Positions 50,566 through 60,441 of a stretch of 64,000 nt of DNA are shown piece by piece. The translations under genes were made by a program, and so were the position numbers. The stretch covers positions 124,001-188,000 of the forward strand of contig WGMG01000007.1 of assembly GCA_016125185.1 (NCBI GenBank). Reading direction: 5' to 3'. The stretch's first letter is position 1. The number at the start of each line of letters is the position of its first letter. Under the pieces are notes generated by a model. It was not told the origin of the DNA. It worked only from the letters and a program-made list of their open reading frames with translations, and made no database searches. Source of the stretch: Armatimonadota bacterium (GTDB lineage: Bacteria; Armatimonadota; Fimbriimonadia; Fimbriimonadales; Fimbriimonadaceae).

Positions 50566-52362
50566 ATGAATAGGACGCTTTTCATAAGGTCTCTTCAGTT
50601 CGTGTGTGGGTTTGCTCTCGCTGGTCTCTCGATGGGCCAGGAAGTCGCGTTTTCGGATTACGTCCAACCACCCCGTGCCACCGAAATGTCGCACATATCG
50701 ATGGACGGCACCCCCTTTTACAATGTGGGTGTCACGGCGTACAGCGTCGGCGTGAGCTTCAGCGATGCAGGAGGCTACATTGGGAAGGGAGTGCGCATGT
50801 ACAACTGGCCCGCCAACGGCGACTCGGCCAATAACGGCACTGCGGGTTTAGGAACGCCCCTTTATGGGAACTTCAGTCGCCAATTTGAAACCGTGGACTT
50901 CGATTTTTGGTACAAGCCTGAAACGGGTGCGCCCAGCAAGTTTAGGATCGATGTCTACAACGGAACCTACTGGGAACTCGGATCGCCGGCAAACGGGGGG
51001 CTTGTCGTCCTCAATGGCACGGTTGGCCAATATAATCATTTCCGAACTCGACGCATCAACACAGCCTCGGACGGCTATGGCAACATCGTCAAACCCGGGG
51101 CGATTCGCATGATGGCGATCCAGAATTCGGATAACAACTATCCCGGCTTTGGCGGAACATACAATCAGTCGGCGGGTATCACCTTCGACGAAGTCCGTGT
51201 TTCGATGCCGAGACGCCTCAATGGGATGTACTTGGTCCGAGGAACTACGAACAAGGACCTCGGCTCTGTCACTTTCAATAACGTAGGGGGGCTGAAGCAA
51301 TATAACAACTGGATTCGGAATCTTGGCAACGTGGACATCGTGAACGTGTACGGAACGACGTCGTTTGGCAACCTCACGACAACTGGATTTAGCTCGAATC
51401 TCATGCAGACCTACCTTGATAGCGGTGGAACGCGGCAGTTCAACTTATTCCGCCCAACGACCGATCTGAACGGTTCCGGCACGAACAGTTGGATCGGTGC
51501 GGGAGCCGTCGGCGATGGGGCAACTGATAAGTTCTTTGGATTGTTCGGCTTGGACTATCCGCCCAACAGTGCCGTGGTCTTGCGTCAAGTTGTGAACGGG
51601 GGCTCGTTCAACCACTACATACGAACCCTTGATAACAACAACGGGTACGCCGCTGAAACCCAGATATCGCTTGGCGGGGAGGATGTGGTCGCCGTCGCCG
51701 ACGTCAACGGCGATGCGATGGACGACATCATCACACGCAAGAATAATGTCCTTTATGTCCGACTTTGGACTGGCAAGACCAACTCCTGGCCCTTCGTGGT
51801 GCCGACCTTCGCGGCTCCGACGGTGCTGACGAACAACGGCTACCTGAAGGTGATCGCGGTTGGCGACATCAACGACGACGGTATCGACGATCTTCTTCTT
51901 TCCGATGCCGCTTCGGGAGATGTCTTCACCCTCATGAACTACCCTTCTGGAACGGTTCTGAAGTGGGTTTTCCAACTGAATGCCTCGCAACACGAGAAGA
52001 TTTATGCGCTGGCCGATGCCGATAACGACGGCTTGCCGGAAATCTACTCGACCCGTCAGCGACCGGGTGACAACGCGGGTGAGATTGACATCCGCAAGAT
52101 GTCTTCCACCGGTAATGCCATGCTATCGATCGGTAGTGCCGGCACCTTCAACTACTCCCTCTACACGCCGTGTGCGATTGGTGATATCAACGGTGACGGC
52201 TCGGCTGACGTCGCGATGATCAAGAGCGATGCACCTTACTACAGCATCGTCACGTTCTTGGTCGACCCAGTCAACCGTGCAGCTTTGCGGGCACCGCAGT
52301 GGATCTGCAACGCCAATACGCCGCTGGTTCGCCCGATCTACTCGTACGGCTCGAACTTCTAA
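50566..52362 (+). CDS. Secreted FG-GAP/VCBS repeat protein
   Basis: A 598-residue exported protein with an N-terminal signal peptide (FIRSLQFVCGFALAGLSMG). The first half is a beta-rich unidentified domain. The second half has four or more FG-GAP/VCBS blades with calcium-loop motifs: VADVNGDAMDDIITR, VGDINDDGIDDLLLS, LADADNDGLPEIYS and IGDINGDGSADVAM. Such blades form a seven-bladed propeller and often mediate adhesion. There is no PEP-CTERM or other sorting tail. ATG 50557 is an in-frame alternative start. Confidence 0.85.
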   Translation: MNRTLFIRSLQFVCGFALAGLSMGQEVAFSDYVQPPRATEMSHISMDGTPFYNVGVTAYSVGVSFSDAGGYIGKGVRMYNWPANGDSANNGTAGLGTPLYGNFSRQFETVDFDFWYKPETGAPSKFRIDVYNGTYWELGSPANGGLVVLNGTVGQYNHFRTRRINTASDGYGNIVKPGAIRMMAIQNSDNNYPGFGGTYNQSAGITFDEVRVSMPRRLNGMYLVRGTTNKDLGSVTFNNVGGLKQYNNWIRNLGNVDIVNVYGTTSFGNLTTTGFSSNLMQTYLDSGGTRQFNLFRPTTDLNGSGTNSWIGAGAVGDGATDKFFGLFGLDYPPNSAVVLRQVVNGGSFNHYIRTLDNNNGYAAETQISLGGEDVVAVADVNGDAMDDIITRKNNVLYVRLWTGKTNSWPFVVPTFAAPTVLTNNGYLKVIAVGDINDDGIDDLLLSDAASGDVFTLMNYPSGTVLKWVFQLNASQHEKIYALADADNDGLPEIYSTRQRPGDNAGEIDIRKMSSTGNAMLSIGSAGTFNYSLYTPCAIGDINGDGSADVAMIKSDAPYYSIVTFLVDPVNRAALRAPQWICNANTPLVRPIYSYGSNF

Positions 52363-52372
52363 GTTCGCCTAA

Positions 52373-52400
52373 TGGGCGGAGGCTGACAAGTCTCCGCCCA
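52373..52400. terminator. Bidirectional terminator-like hairpin
   Basis: TGGGCGGAG and CTCCGCCCA form a perfect 9-bp stem between the convergent FG-GAP gene (stop at 52362) and the depolymerase-like gene (stop at 52407). It is well placed to end both transcripts, although the T-rich tracts are short. Confidence 0.65.
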
Positions 52401-52406
52401 CCTAAA

Positions 52407-53309
52407 TTACTTCTTCGGGTGGCTCTTAAAGAAAGCCCAAATCTCTTTGATCGCGTCCACGCCGCTCGCCGTCTCACGGCCATTCGATAGGTGTGCGCCG
52501 GGAATCTCGTGGGTTCCATTGAGGGTGCTGATCAGCCGAACCTCGGTCCCACTCTTCCCGTTCTTATAGTCCGTCAGGGTCGCATAGTCCTTCACAAAGT
52601 CGGTCACCGTCGGCGTTGGGTTGCATCCATCCTGCTGAGCCCACCACTTGGCTCCGTCCTCCGCACCCGTGCACTGCAGAAGCGACTGGGCGCCCGGCTT
52701 GTAGGCCACCATAGGGTCCTTTTCGCCGTGGATCATCAGGACCGAAATCGGGTTCTTTGGAGTAGGCACTTCCTTGATAGAAGTCGTCGCCTTCGGAATG
52801 CCGATCGTGCCCGCAATCCCCGCCACCGCCGCCAGCCGGTCGGACATCAGCCCGCCCAAGTAGTAGGCCATCATCGCCCCGTTCGAGTGGCCAAACACGT
52901 ACTCTCGCTTCTTATCCGTCGTGAACTCCGTGTCGATGTTGTCGAGAATCTTGGTAATGAAATCAGTGTCGCTCGTCGTGCCTGCCATCGCGAAGAAGCC
53001 GGTATTCCACCCGCGCATGTTGGTCGATAGGCCATTCGGAATCGCGCAGATAAAGCCTTCTTGGTCGGCCACGTCTTCGATTCCCGTCACCGACGAGAAG
53101 TAGTTCATATTGCCCGAAAGGCCATGCAGGGCGATCACGACTGGTGTGCGCATGCCCGGTTTGTAGCCCTTGGGAATCCGCAGAATATACTCGCGCTCAG
53201 TCCCGTTGATCGTCACTTTGTCGACATAATGCCCCGGTCCGCGCTCGGTTTGAGCGGGACTGCACGAGGCGGCCAAGAGAATTCCGAGAGGGACCCAACG
53301 CAACAACAT
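52407..53309 (-). CDS. PHB-depolymerase-like esterase lipoprotein
   Basis: A 300-residue alpha/beta hydrolase of the LpqC/PHB depolymerase family. The lipobox is LLAASC (C16), so it is a lipoprotein. The oxyanion motif is VVIALHGLSGN, the nucleophile S142 lies in VFGHSNGAMMAYY, the aspartate probably in MIHGEKDPMV, and the histidine in LNGTHEIPGAHL. It should hydrolyse extracellular polyesters or feruloyl-type esters; the exact substrate is unknown. It faces away from proS. Confidence 0.87.
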   Translation of the reverse strand: MLLRWVPLGILLAASCSPAQTERGPGHYVDKVTINGTEREYILRIPKGYKPGMRTPVVIALHGLSGNMNYFSSVTGIEDVADQEGFICAIPNGLSTNMRGWNTGFFAMAGTTSDTDFITKILDNIDTEFTTDKKREYVFGHSNGAMMAYYLGGLMSDRLAAVAGIAGTIGIPKATTSIKEVPTPKNPISVLMIHGEKDPMVAYKPGAQSLLQCTGAEDGAKWWAQQDGCNPTPTVTDFVKDYATLTDYKNGKSGTEVRLISTLNGTHEIPGAHLSNGRETASGVDAIKEIWAFFKSHPKK

Positions 53310-53503
53310 ACATTAGATACTGACGCATAAACCAGCGGGGAGGTCTGCAAATAAAATGGCGGCCGCTGCTTGGGCTTAGCGACCGCCGCGAGGGATATGG
53401 GAGGTTTTCCTTGCTAGCTCTCTTTTACTGGAGCCTTACACTCTTTTTAACGTTCGGGTAATCATTCCGGTTCCATCAATTTCGAATCTGTCAAAATCCT
53501 AAT

Positions 53504-55003
53504 GTGAGCAGTAATTTAGGTATTCCAACCCGCGAGAACGACTACGCTGGTTGGTACAACGAATTGGTAATTAAGGCTGATCTCGTCGATCAGTCCCCGG
53601 TCCGTGGGTGCATGGTCATCAAGCCCCATGGCTTCGCCATGTGGGAGCTGATGCAGCGCGCGCTCGACGACATGATCAAAGAAACCGGACACTCCAACGC
53701 CTACTTCCCTCTGCTCATCCCCAAGTCGTTTTTCGATAAGGAGGCCGACCATGTGGACGGCTTCGCCAAGGAGTGCGCGGTTGTAACCCACCATCGGCTG
53801 AAAAAGGATCCGAATGGAAAAGACTTGATTCCGGACCCGGAAGCCGAGTTGGAGGAGCCGTTCATTATCCGCCCGACAAGCGAAACCATCATCTGGAACA
53901 GCTACAAGAAGTGGATTCAGAGCTACCGTGACCTGCCGATCCTCATCAATCAATGGGCGAACGTCATGCGATGGGAGCTTCGTACCCGTGCGTTCCTGCG
54001 GAGCGCAGAGTTCTTGTGGCAAGAAGGCCACACGGCCCATGCCACGTTCGAGGAGGCGGAAGAAGAGTCACTCAACATCCTGCACAACGTGTACGCCAAG
54101 TTCGCTGAAGAGTGGATGGCAGTTCCGGTGTTTCGGGGACTCAAGACCGAGAACGAGAAGTTCGCTGGTGCCGATCACTCGTACTGCATTGAGGCGATGA
54201 CGCAGGATCGCCGAGCGATCCAAGCCGGAACCTCGCACCACTTGGGGCAAAACTTTGCCAAGGCGTTCGACGTGCAGTTCCAGAGCGCGGAAGGCAAGCT
54301 TGAGTACGTTTACGCGACTTCATGGGGTGTCTCCACCCGTTTGATGGGCACGCTCATCATGGCGCACAGCGACGACAAAGGTCTGGTCTGCCCACCTAAG
54401 CTCGCTCCGATTCAGGTCGTGTTCGTGCCAATGGGTAAGAACGAAGTCCTCGAACAGACCACCTCGGTTGCTAAAGATCTTGCCGCTCAGATGAAGGCAC
54501 GCGGTCTGCGAGTCAAAGTCGACGACCGCGCCAAGGAGTCTCCTGGCTTCAAAGCCAAGCATTGGGAAATGCGGGGCGTCTGTGTCCGCGTCGATGTGGG
54601 CGGTCGCGAACTCGAGGCAGGTGAACTCGGCGTCGCTCGTCGCGATAATGACGAGAAGACGATGGTCGCCATCGAAAAGATCGTCGACTACGTCGTCGGC
54701 CTTATGCCGACCATCCAACAGGACCTCTTCGACCGAGCCAAGACGTTCATGCTCGAAAACACCATCCGCATCGACACCTGGGAGGATTTCCAGAAGCAGT
54801 TCGACGGCGAAGGTGGCGGCGGCTTTGTGCTCGCCCACTGGGACGGCACAACCGAAACCGAAGAAAAGATCAGCGACCTCACAAAGGCGACCATTCGGTG
54901 CATCCCGCTTGAGCCGCTCGATCCGTCCGATAACCAGCCGGGCCAGTGCGTCATGACCGGCAAGCCGAGTAAGCAGCGTGTGATCTTCGCGAAGGCTTAC
55001 TAA
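53504..55003 (+). CDS. proS: Prolyl-tRNA synthetase (archaeal/eukaryotic type)
   Basis: A 499-residue class II aminoacyl-tRNA synthetase. It starts with GTG and [20 protein letters not shown], typical of the short ProRS type without an editing insert. Motif 2 is [21 protein letters not shown] with the ATP-binding arginines, then QEGHTAH, and motif 3 is in [16 protein letters not shown]. The anticodon-binding domain starts around residue 300, and the end YGRAR-type zinc domain is represented by [20 protein letters not shown]. Its end overlaps the convergent membrane-protein gene by 4 bp. Confidence 0.95.
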   Translation: MSSNLGIPTRENDYAGWYNELVIKADLVDQSPVRGCMVIKPHGFAMWELMQRALDDMIKETGHSNAYFPLLIPKSFFDKEADHVDGFAKECAVVTHHRLKKDPNGKDLIPDPEAELEEPFIIRPTSETIIWNSYKKWIQSYRDLPILINQWANVMRWELRTRAFLRSAEFLWQEGHTAHATFEEAEEESLNILHNVYAKFAEEWMAVPVFRGLKTENEKFAGADHSYCIEAMTQDRRAIQAGTSHHLGQNFAKAFDVQFQSAEGKLEYVYATSWGVSTRLMGTLIMAHSDDKGLVCPPKLAPIQVVFVPMGKNEVLEQTTSVAKDLAAQMKARGLRVKVDDRAKESPGFKAKHWEMRGVCVRVDVGGRELEAGELGVARRDNDEKTMVAIEKIVDYVVGLMPTIQQDLFDRAKTFMLENTIRIDTWEDFQKQFDGEGGGGFVLAHWDGTTETEEKISDLTKATIRCIPLEPLDPSDNQPGQCVMTGKPSKQRVIFAKAY

Positions 55004-55533
55004 GAAGTTGCGGGGGCCGCCATCGGCTGGCTCCCACTTTCATACGCCTTGAGCTCTTCGATCTTTTCCATGACCGACCGCTTTTTGATTCCGCCGAAGG
55101 AACGCGGTGCAATGCCGTACCGCTTGATTTCCCCTAAAGCGAGGTACTGAAGGATTGCGATCACGAGAAGGCCAAGGAGGATGGAGATGAATCCTAGGAA
55201 GAGGCCAACGCCAGATGCCCACCCTTGGCCATATCCAATATCTGCACCGGCTCGTGCTCCCAAGTAAAAGGCACCGATATACGAGATGATTCCTGCCACC
55301 ATGAGCGCTACCCCAAGAGCTGTGAGCGATCCCTGAGGAGTTGAGCTTGCGACTCCGCCCAACAAGCAAAGAATGGACAGACAAAGGGCCAAGAACGCAT
55401 AGGACATTCCGTGATATCCGCGAAAGAGTCGCCACAGCTTTTCGCTGGTTCCATAGACCTGTTGCGCGTACCCCGCTCGCGGGTAGGACGCGAAGACTGG
55501 CGGCGGCGTAGGCGGCTGAGAAGGTTCGGACAT
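55000..55533 (-). CDS. Membrane protein, unknown function
   Basis: A 177-residue protein with a proline-rich N-terminus ([15 protein letters not shown]) followed by about four membrane segments between residues 40 and 135, some as glycine-rich helices ([19 protein letters not shown]-like). The C-terminus is polar and charged. There is no family I recognise. It overlaps the convergent proS by 4 bp. Confidence 0.7.
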   Translation of the reverse strand: MSEPSQPPTPPPVFASYPRAGYAQQVYGTSEKLWRLFRGYHGMSYAFLALCLSILCLLGGVASSTPQGSLTALGVALMVAGIISYIGAFYLGARAGADIGYGQGWASGVGLFLGFISILLGLLVIAILQYLALGEIKRYGIAPRSFGGIKKRSVMEKIEELKAYESGSQPMAAPATS

Positions 55534-55642
55534 CGAAGCTTATTTTATAGCGGATTCCAAGTTTTTCCTACACTCCATCTGCCAGGTCGGAAGTGGAATG
55601 TCGGAGCCGTCCTCAGATCAACGAATACCTCGCTGCCCACGG

Positions 55643-56512
55643 CTAGTGCGGTCCGCTGATCTCGCCGATCACGCCATCCATTCGGAAGCGAAGCTCGCCG
55701 TCTTCAACAAAAGGAATTCCGCAGGGGCCGCCCGACCCGTCGATAAACATAATGTTTTCTACTTTTGTCCCGTCCATGCGATAGACCGGGTCGTAGTAGT
55801 GAGCCACTCGATCCGCCTGACCTTCGATGTAATGTCCCACGATGATTCGGCGGAAGCGGTCCTTGGAGTGGTTCGGTCCCGAGCCGTGGACCAGAGACCC
55901 GTTGAAGAAAAGTACGTCGCCCTTCTTCATAATCACGTTCATTGGCTCAATCGGTAGATTGATTCGGTCGGTGGTGAAGCTTTGGCTCATCTCGGCCGAC
56001 TCAGGGCACACCATCGGCATATCGTGAGTGCCCGGAAGTACCTGCAGGCATCCGTTCTCCTCGTCGATGTCCTCTAGGGCCACCCACGCCGCCATGCAGG
56101 TACCCGGGTCAGCCTTCAAGTAGCGATTGTCCTGATGAAGCGCCTGTCCTCGGGCTCCCGGAGGCTTGAAGTAAACCATCGTCTGCACCGCCAATGGCGA
56201 TCGATCATAGAATGACGACAGGTACTCGTTGATGCGTGCATCGACCATGAAGTCAAACGCCACTTTGTCGCCTCGATGCGGCTGCAGCAGGCGTGGATAC
56301 CGCTTCAGCGGGTCGGGATGGTTCACATCGACCCCGCCTTCGGCCCATCCATCGCCGCCTCGCTCCACCATGTCGGTGAAGTACGTGCGCCAAAAGTCGC
56401 ATTCGGCTTCGGTAAACAAGCCTTCGACCAATAGATATCCGTTGGATCGGTAAAAATCTCGCGCGGTTTCGGCAACAGCTGCACTCATCATCGCTTGCTC
56501 GCTAACAGCCAT
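55643..56512 (-). CDS. Phytanoyl-CoA dioxygenase-like protein B
   Basis: A 289-residue PhyH-family Fe(II)/2-oxoglutarate oxygenase. The iron site is the HQD in QALHQDNRYLK and the distal histidine in FNGSLVHGSGPNHSKDRFRR; the following arginine should hold 2-oxoglutarate. Y-L-L-V-E-G-L-F near residue 25 is the usual opening strand and NGCLQVLPGTHDMP the core strand. It has normal length. It does not share strong similarity with the paralogue at 25257 beyond the fold. The substrate is unknown. Confidence 0.88.
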   Translation of the reverse strand: MAVSEQAMMSAAVAETARDFYRSNGYLLVEGLFTEAECDFWRTYFTDMVERGGDGWAEGGVDVNHPDPLKRYPRLLQPHRGDKVAFDFMVDARINEYLSSFYDRSPLAVQTMVYFKPPGARGQALHQDNRYLKADPGTCMAAWVALEDIDEENGCLQVLPGTHDMPMVCPESAEMSQSFTTDRINLPIEPMNVIMKKGDVLFFNGSLVHGSGPNHSKDRFRRIIVGHYIEGQADRVAHYYDPVYRMDGTKVENIMFIDGSGGPCGIPFVEDGELRFRMDGVIGEISGPH

Positions 56513-56675
56513 ATTACATCGTTTCCCTGCGCAAAGGCATCGAGTCCCTACGATCTAAGAAAAATGCGTGATTGGACCTAATTCCCCCGCGATATTGGAA
56601 ATGTGTGTTAACATAACCACGACGTTCAGTTCTGAGCGATCATTTGGTGTTTGTTTACATCTGGAAGGAATCATT

Positions 56676-57416
56676 ATGCGGCGGGCATTTACCTTAATTG
56701 AACTTCTCGTAGTCATCGCGATCATCGCCATTTTGGCGGCTATCCTGTTCCCGGTTTTCGCTCAGGCAAAAGAAGCGGCCAAGAAGACCGCTTGTCTCAG
56801 CAATAACAAGCAGATCGGCATCGGTCTTTACATGTACGTCAGCGACAACGACGACACGCTGCCCATGGCCAACTACCCATCCACCTACGTGGGGCCGCCC
56901 TGGACGGTCTTTGCGTTTCACAACGGCGCCGGTAATTCGGAGCTTTGTTGGGCCGATCTTCTGCAGCCGTACACCAAGAACATTCAGATCTTCAAGTGTC
57001 CGACCGACGACGCCCCGGCTCATAACAGCTCCGGCGTAACCGTTCCGGGATCGAAGCTCTCCTACGCGCTCAATTACTACTTCTATCGCCAGCCGAACGG
57101 AGTTTCGAACTTCTCCCTGACCGGCGGCAACATGGGGGCGATCACCGCTCCTGCGAATAAGATCTTCATCGCAGAAACAGGAGTCGATTCGACCGGCGCG
57201 ATCCGTGAGATCGTTCGACCGGACCGCGACGCTGGTATGCACCGACACATGAATGGTGCGAACTACGTGATGGCCGACACCCACGCGAAGTACCACGTCG
57301 AGCCCAAGTGGTGGGCCACCATCCCGAGTTCTGTGTGGGGCAACCCGGATGTCGCTCAGGATCAGCCCTGCCCGCAGTGGTTCCCGTGGGTCGATACCTC
57401 CGACGAAAAGTGGTAA
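56676..57416 (+). CDS. Stand-alone prepilin-type protein B
   Basis: A 246-residue prepilin. MRRA precedes the cleavage site, then FTLIE, the helix [20 protein letters not shown] and [19 protein letters not shown], nearly identical to the protein at 24367 for the first 35 residues. The globular part has [15 protein letters not shown] and the ending [15 protein letters not shown] 56676 has an ideal site (GGAAGGAA); the frame extends upstream to 56568 but lacks such support. It is followed by a terminator. Confidence 0.9.
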   Translation: MRRAFTLIELLVVIAIIAILAAILFPVFAQAKEAAKKTACLSNNKQIGIGLYMYVSDNDDTLPMANYPSTYVGPPWTVFAFHNGAGNSELCWADLLQPYTKNIQIFKCPTDDAPAHNSSGVTVPGSKLSYALNYYFYRQPNGVSNFSLTGGNMGAITAPANKIFIAETGVDSTGAIREIVRPDRDAGMHRHMNGANYVMADTHAKYHVEPKWWATIPSSVWGNPDVAQDQPCPQWFPWVDTSDEKW

Positions 57417-57437
57417 GCCTCGGCTGACCAAGCAAAA

Positions 57438-57475
57438 GAAAAGCCCCTTCGAAACTCGAAGGGGCTTTTCCATTT
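57438..57475. terminator. Rho-independent terminator, both strands
   Basis: GAAAAGCCCCTTCG and CGAAGGGGCTTTTC form a perfect 14-bp stem with a 5-base loop. The stem ends in A/T runs on both sides, so it can end both the prepilin B gene (plus strand) and the lipoprotein gene at 57487 (minus strand). Confidence 0.92.
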
Positions 57476-57486
57476 TGGAATGACGC

Positions 57487-58119
57487 TTACTTGTCTTTGT
57501 CGCCGTCGAACTTGATGTCGGTTCCCGGCATCAGTCGCGCACCGGTGATGCCGTTCGATCCCTTCTTCTTCGCGTTGTTGCTGAAGCCGAGGAAGCCAAC
57601 GCCGGTAATGGTCGCCTTCTCATTGATATCTTTCTTTTCCGAAGTCGGATGGTACTTCTCTTCGAGGGCTTTGCGGGTGGCCGTGATCTGGCCCACGAAA
57701 GGACTGCCGGCGCAGGTCTTCGGGTCCGGCACTTCGACGACTGACTGGCCTCCGCTATCGCCGCGCAGAACCATGTAGTAGTCGCCGTCCTTCTTGAGCT
57801 CGATACTTTCGACCGTCGCCTTCACGCGCCAAACCGAGGTTTCGAAAGGAGCCTGTCGGGTGCCGAGTTCACCATCCGGCTTGTTCTTGACCAAATCTTC
57901 GATGGTTGTGTCCTTCACCGATTGATCGATGCTGGCCGCGTCGGCGTCCGTCGTCGCCTTCACCGATCGACGCGCCTTCTGGGCGTCGGTGACCGCAGGA
58001 GCCGGAGTATTGGCCGAAGCAACTGGAGTCTCCTTGTGACAGCCAACTAAAGAAATACCAACAACGATGCCCGCCGTGATCGAAAAACCGGTCGTCGAGA
58101 ACCGAACCAAGTGGCGCAT
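57487..58119 (-). CDS. Lipoprotein, unknown function
   Basis: A 210-residue lipoprotein: an N-terminal signal ending in VGISLVGC (C27), then a disordered Ala/Thr/Pro-rich linker, then an alpha/beta domain that has SVWRVKATVESIELKKDGDY and GARLMPGTDIKF. The latter half contains two Lys-rich loops. No known domain is recognised. It is divergent from the prepilin at 58159. Confidence 0.8.
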   Translation of the reverse strand: MRHLVRFSTTGFSITAGIVVGISLVGCHKETPVASANTPAPAVTDAQKARRSVKATTDADAASIDQSVKDTTIEDLVKNKPDGELGTRQAPFETSVWRVKATVESIELKKDGDYYMVLRGDSGGQSVVEVPDPKTCAGSPFVGQITATRKALEEKYHPTSEKKDINEKATITGVGFLGFSNNAKKKGSNGITGARLMPGTDIKFDGDKDK

Positions 58120-58158
58120 AATGCAATATGTTAGCCGAATTGACGGCTCCGCGGTGAT

Positions 58159-58875
58159 ATGAAATTTGGGAGAGCGTTCACACTAGTAGAACTACTGGTC
58201 GTCATTACGATCATTGCTGTATTGGCCGCGATCCTCTTTCCTGTGTTCTCTCGCGCAAAAGCTGCCGCCAAGACCACCGATTGCCTGGCGAAGAACAACC
58301 AGCTTCTCAAGGCGACAATGTTGTACGTCACCGATAGCGATGGCCACTATCCGCAGTCGCGAAAATCGACTGGTGCCCCTTGGGTGGACGATGCCAGTGG
58401 CTCCCTGGAGGAGCCGGATTACGGCTCAATTTTCCCTTTGCTAAACCCCTACATCGGGGCAAAATTCACCGATCTATCGTGTCCCGAAGACCCCGATCCG
58501 AAAGGAATTGTCTGCCAAAGCATCAATCCCGACGTTCCAAACTTGGCGTCTTACATCTACAACGGCAACTTCGCTTTTGGCCTGAACGAATCGAGCGTCG
58601 ATCGGTCCTCGCAAACCGTCATCTACGCGGAGCGAAGATCGAACGTTGTCGACGGCATTGAGCCGTTCTGCAACTACATGTACCGACCCTGGTTCAATCA
58701 ATCGAACCCGCAAGCTCCCGAGGATGACATGGATGCGACCGCCGGCGCGGTGGCAACCCAGCGTCACAATGGGCATTCCATTTTCGGATTTGTGGACGGC
58801 CACACCAAGAATCTCGCCTGGGCCCAAACTTTTGACCTAGCCGCCAACGTGAATCTTCACAAAGTTCAGGACTAG
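58159..58875 (+). CDS. Stand-alone prepilin-type protein C
   Basis: A 238-residue prepilin: MKFGRA, cleavage before FTLVE, helix [19 protein letters not shown] and SRAKAAAKTTDCLAKNNQLL. The C-terminal end is GHSIFGFVDGHTKNLAW, the His-x9-Asp-Gly style ending of the DUF1559-like group. It lies in a region with prepilin B 700 bp away but on a separate transcript. Confidence 0.9.
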   Translation: MKFGRAFTLVELLVVITIIAVLAAILFPVFSRAKAAAKTTDCLAKNNQLLKATMLYVTDSDGHYPQSRKSTGAPWVDDASGSLEEPDYGSIFPLLNPYIGAKFTDLSCPEDPDPKGIVCQSINPDVPNLASYIYNGNFAFGLNESSVDRSSQTVIYAERRSNVVDGIEPFCNYMYRPWFNQSNPQAPEDDMDATAGAVATQRHNGHSIFGFVDGHTKNLAWAQTFDLAANVNLHKVQD

Positions 58876-58896
58876 GCGAAGTACAATCGGCGCATT

Positions 58897-59364
58897 ATGA
58901 CGACTTGGCAAGTCCATTTCCACGCAGCATTGCCGCGATTGGGACATCGAAATTGGATCGTCATCTCCGACGCTGCCTACCCCCAGCAGGCGGGCAAGGG
59001 AGTTGAGGTCATCCTCGCTGACGTGGCCGTCGATGACTGCCTCAAGTACGTCCTCAAGTCCATCGAAGAAGCCGGGCACATCACCCCGAAAGTCTTGCTC
59101 GACACCGAACTCAGCGTCCTGACCGACGACCTCTGCCCAGGGGTGACCGCCCTGCGCGACAGCATCCAGTTCGAAGCAAGTTCGCTACCGGTAGACATGG
59201 CCGCCCACGACATTATTTTGGAGAAGATCAATATGGAAGGGGCCGACTACTCGGTCCTGGTCATCAAGACCACCACGATGATTCCCTACACGTCCGTCTT
59301 TCTCCGACTCGAATGCGGCTATTGGGACAAAGACCGCGAGGCAATCATGCGGGGCCGTCTGTGA
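58897..59364 (+). CDS. RbsD/FucU-like protein
   Basis: A 155-residue protein with features of the sugar-mutarotase family RbsD/FucU. LGHRNWIVISDAAYP aligns with the family motif GHxDxIvisDAxFP, which carries the catalytic histidine; the aspartate after it is here asparagine. The end ADYSVLVIKTTTMIPY-TSVFLR matches the C-terminal strand that carries the sugar-binding tyrosine. These proteins speed conversion between sugar anomers. The next gene, an aldo/keto reductase, starts inside its stop codon, which supports a sugar-linked role. Confidence 0.7.
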   Translation: MTTWQVHFHAALPRLGHRNWIVISDAAYPQQAGKGVEVILADVAVDDCLKYVLKSIEEAGHITPKVLLDTELSVLTDDLCPGVTALRDSIQFEASSLPVDMAAHDIILEKINMEGADYSVLVIKTTTMIPYTSVFLRLECGYWDKDREAIMRGRL

Positions 59365-60323
59365 GCATTCCTTACCGGACACTCTCGTCCGGTGCCCAGA
59401 TGCCGGCGCTTGGACTTGGCACTTTCGGCTCCGACAATTACGACGCCAACACCGTGGCTCGCGCCGTCATCGAGGGCGCCGAGATCGGTTATCGACACTT
59501 CGACTGCGCCGAGGTCTACGGAAATGAAGCCGAAATTGGGCAATCCCTGAAGTCCATCCAGAAATCCGGAATTGCCCGAGAAGACATGTGGGTGACCAGC
59601 AAGGTCTGGAACAACCATCACGACGATCCTGTTTCCGCCTGCGAAAATTCGCTCCGCAACCTCGGCCTCGACTACCTGGACCTGTATCTCATCCACTGGC
59701 CGTTTCCCAATCATCACGAAAAAGGCGTCGATGTCAATTCTCGCGATCCTCACGCGGTTCCCTTCAGCCTCGACCGCTACATGGATACTTGGAGCCTCCT
59801 CGAAGAGCTTTACCACCGTGGCCTGGTGCGCCACATTGGAACGTCCAACATGACGATCTCCAAGCTGACGGCCGTGCTCCAAAGCGCTGAGATCAAGCCC
59901 CACGCCAACGAGATGGAGATTCATCCTCATTTCCAGCAACCGGACCTGTTCGACTATTGCGTTGCAAACCAAATCGTCCCGATCGGCTACTCGCCCATCG
60001 GCTCACCCAGCCGCCCCGAGCGCGACCGAACTCCCGAGGACACCGTCGATATCGAAGAACCGGCCATCCTGGCCGCGGCCAACCGACTCGGCGTTCACCC
60101 TGCCGTGGTTTGCGTTTTGTGGCAGGTCCAACGCGGCTCGGTTCCCATCCCATTTTCCGTCAAGCGGCCCCAGATGCAGGCAACCTTCGATGCTGTCAGC
60201 GACCTAACGCTCATGGACGAAGAAATGGAAGCCATCGCCTGGGCAGACCGCGGTTGTCGCTTGATCAAGGGTCAAGTCTTCCTTTGGCCCGAAGCAAACG
60301 ACTGGCCCGACCTCTGGGCCTAG
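59361..60323 (+). CDS. Aldo/keto reductase B
   Basis: A 320-residue AKR. The catalytic tetrad is visible: FDCAEVYGNEAEIG (Asp, Tyr), WVTSKVWNN (Lys) and YLIHWPFPN (His). Further barrel marks are LYHRGLVRHIGTSNMTISKL and the C-terminal VPIPFSVKRPQ. The start GTG 59361 overlaps the stop of the RbsD/FucU-like gene (GTGA). It resembles sugar-reducing AKRs such as xylose or aldose reductases. Confidence 0.92.
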   Translation: MSIPYRTLSSGAQMPALGLGTFGSDNYDANTVARAVIEGAEIGYRHFDCAEVYGNEAEIGQSLKSIQKSGIAREDMWVTSKVWNNHHDDPVSACENSLRNLGLDYLDLYLIHWPFPNHHEKGVDVNSRDPHAVPFSLDRYMDTWSLLEELYHRGLVRHIGTSNMTISKLTAVLQSAEIKPHANEMEIHPHFQQPDLFDYCVANQIVPIGYSPIGSPSRPERDRTPEDTVDIEEPAILAAANRLGVHPAVVCVLWQVQRGSVPIPFSVKRPQMQATFDAVSDLTLMDEEMEAIAWADRGCRLIKGQVFLWPEANDWPDLWA

Positions 60324-60338
60324 CTTTATCGACCAATC

Positions 60339-60432
60339 GATTCTCCCTCGGTGGCCGAGGGAAGGGTTCGCGATAGGTCTTGCCCCAAAGGCAAGACCGA
60401 AGTGGATGTGAGCGTAGCGAACTGGTGGGAGT
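60339..60432. repeat. 94-bp dispersed intergenic repeat, copy 2
   Basis: It is the partner of 3438-3531 at the same length. It keeps CCCTCG-gtgg-CGAGGG and has a better second hairpin, GGTCTTGCC-ccaaa-GGCAAGACC (9-bp stem), and a GAGCGTAGCGA motif near 60410. It lies between the convergent AKR and GH63-like genes, so it may double as a transcript end. Confidence 0.75.
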
Positions 60433-60441
60433 AGCCAGAAT

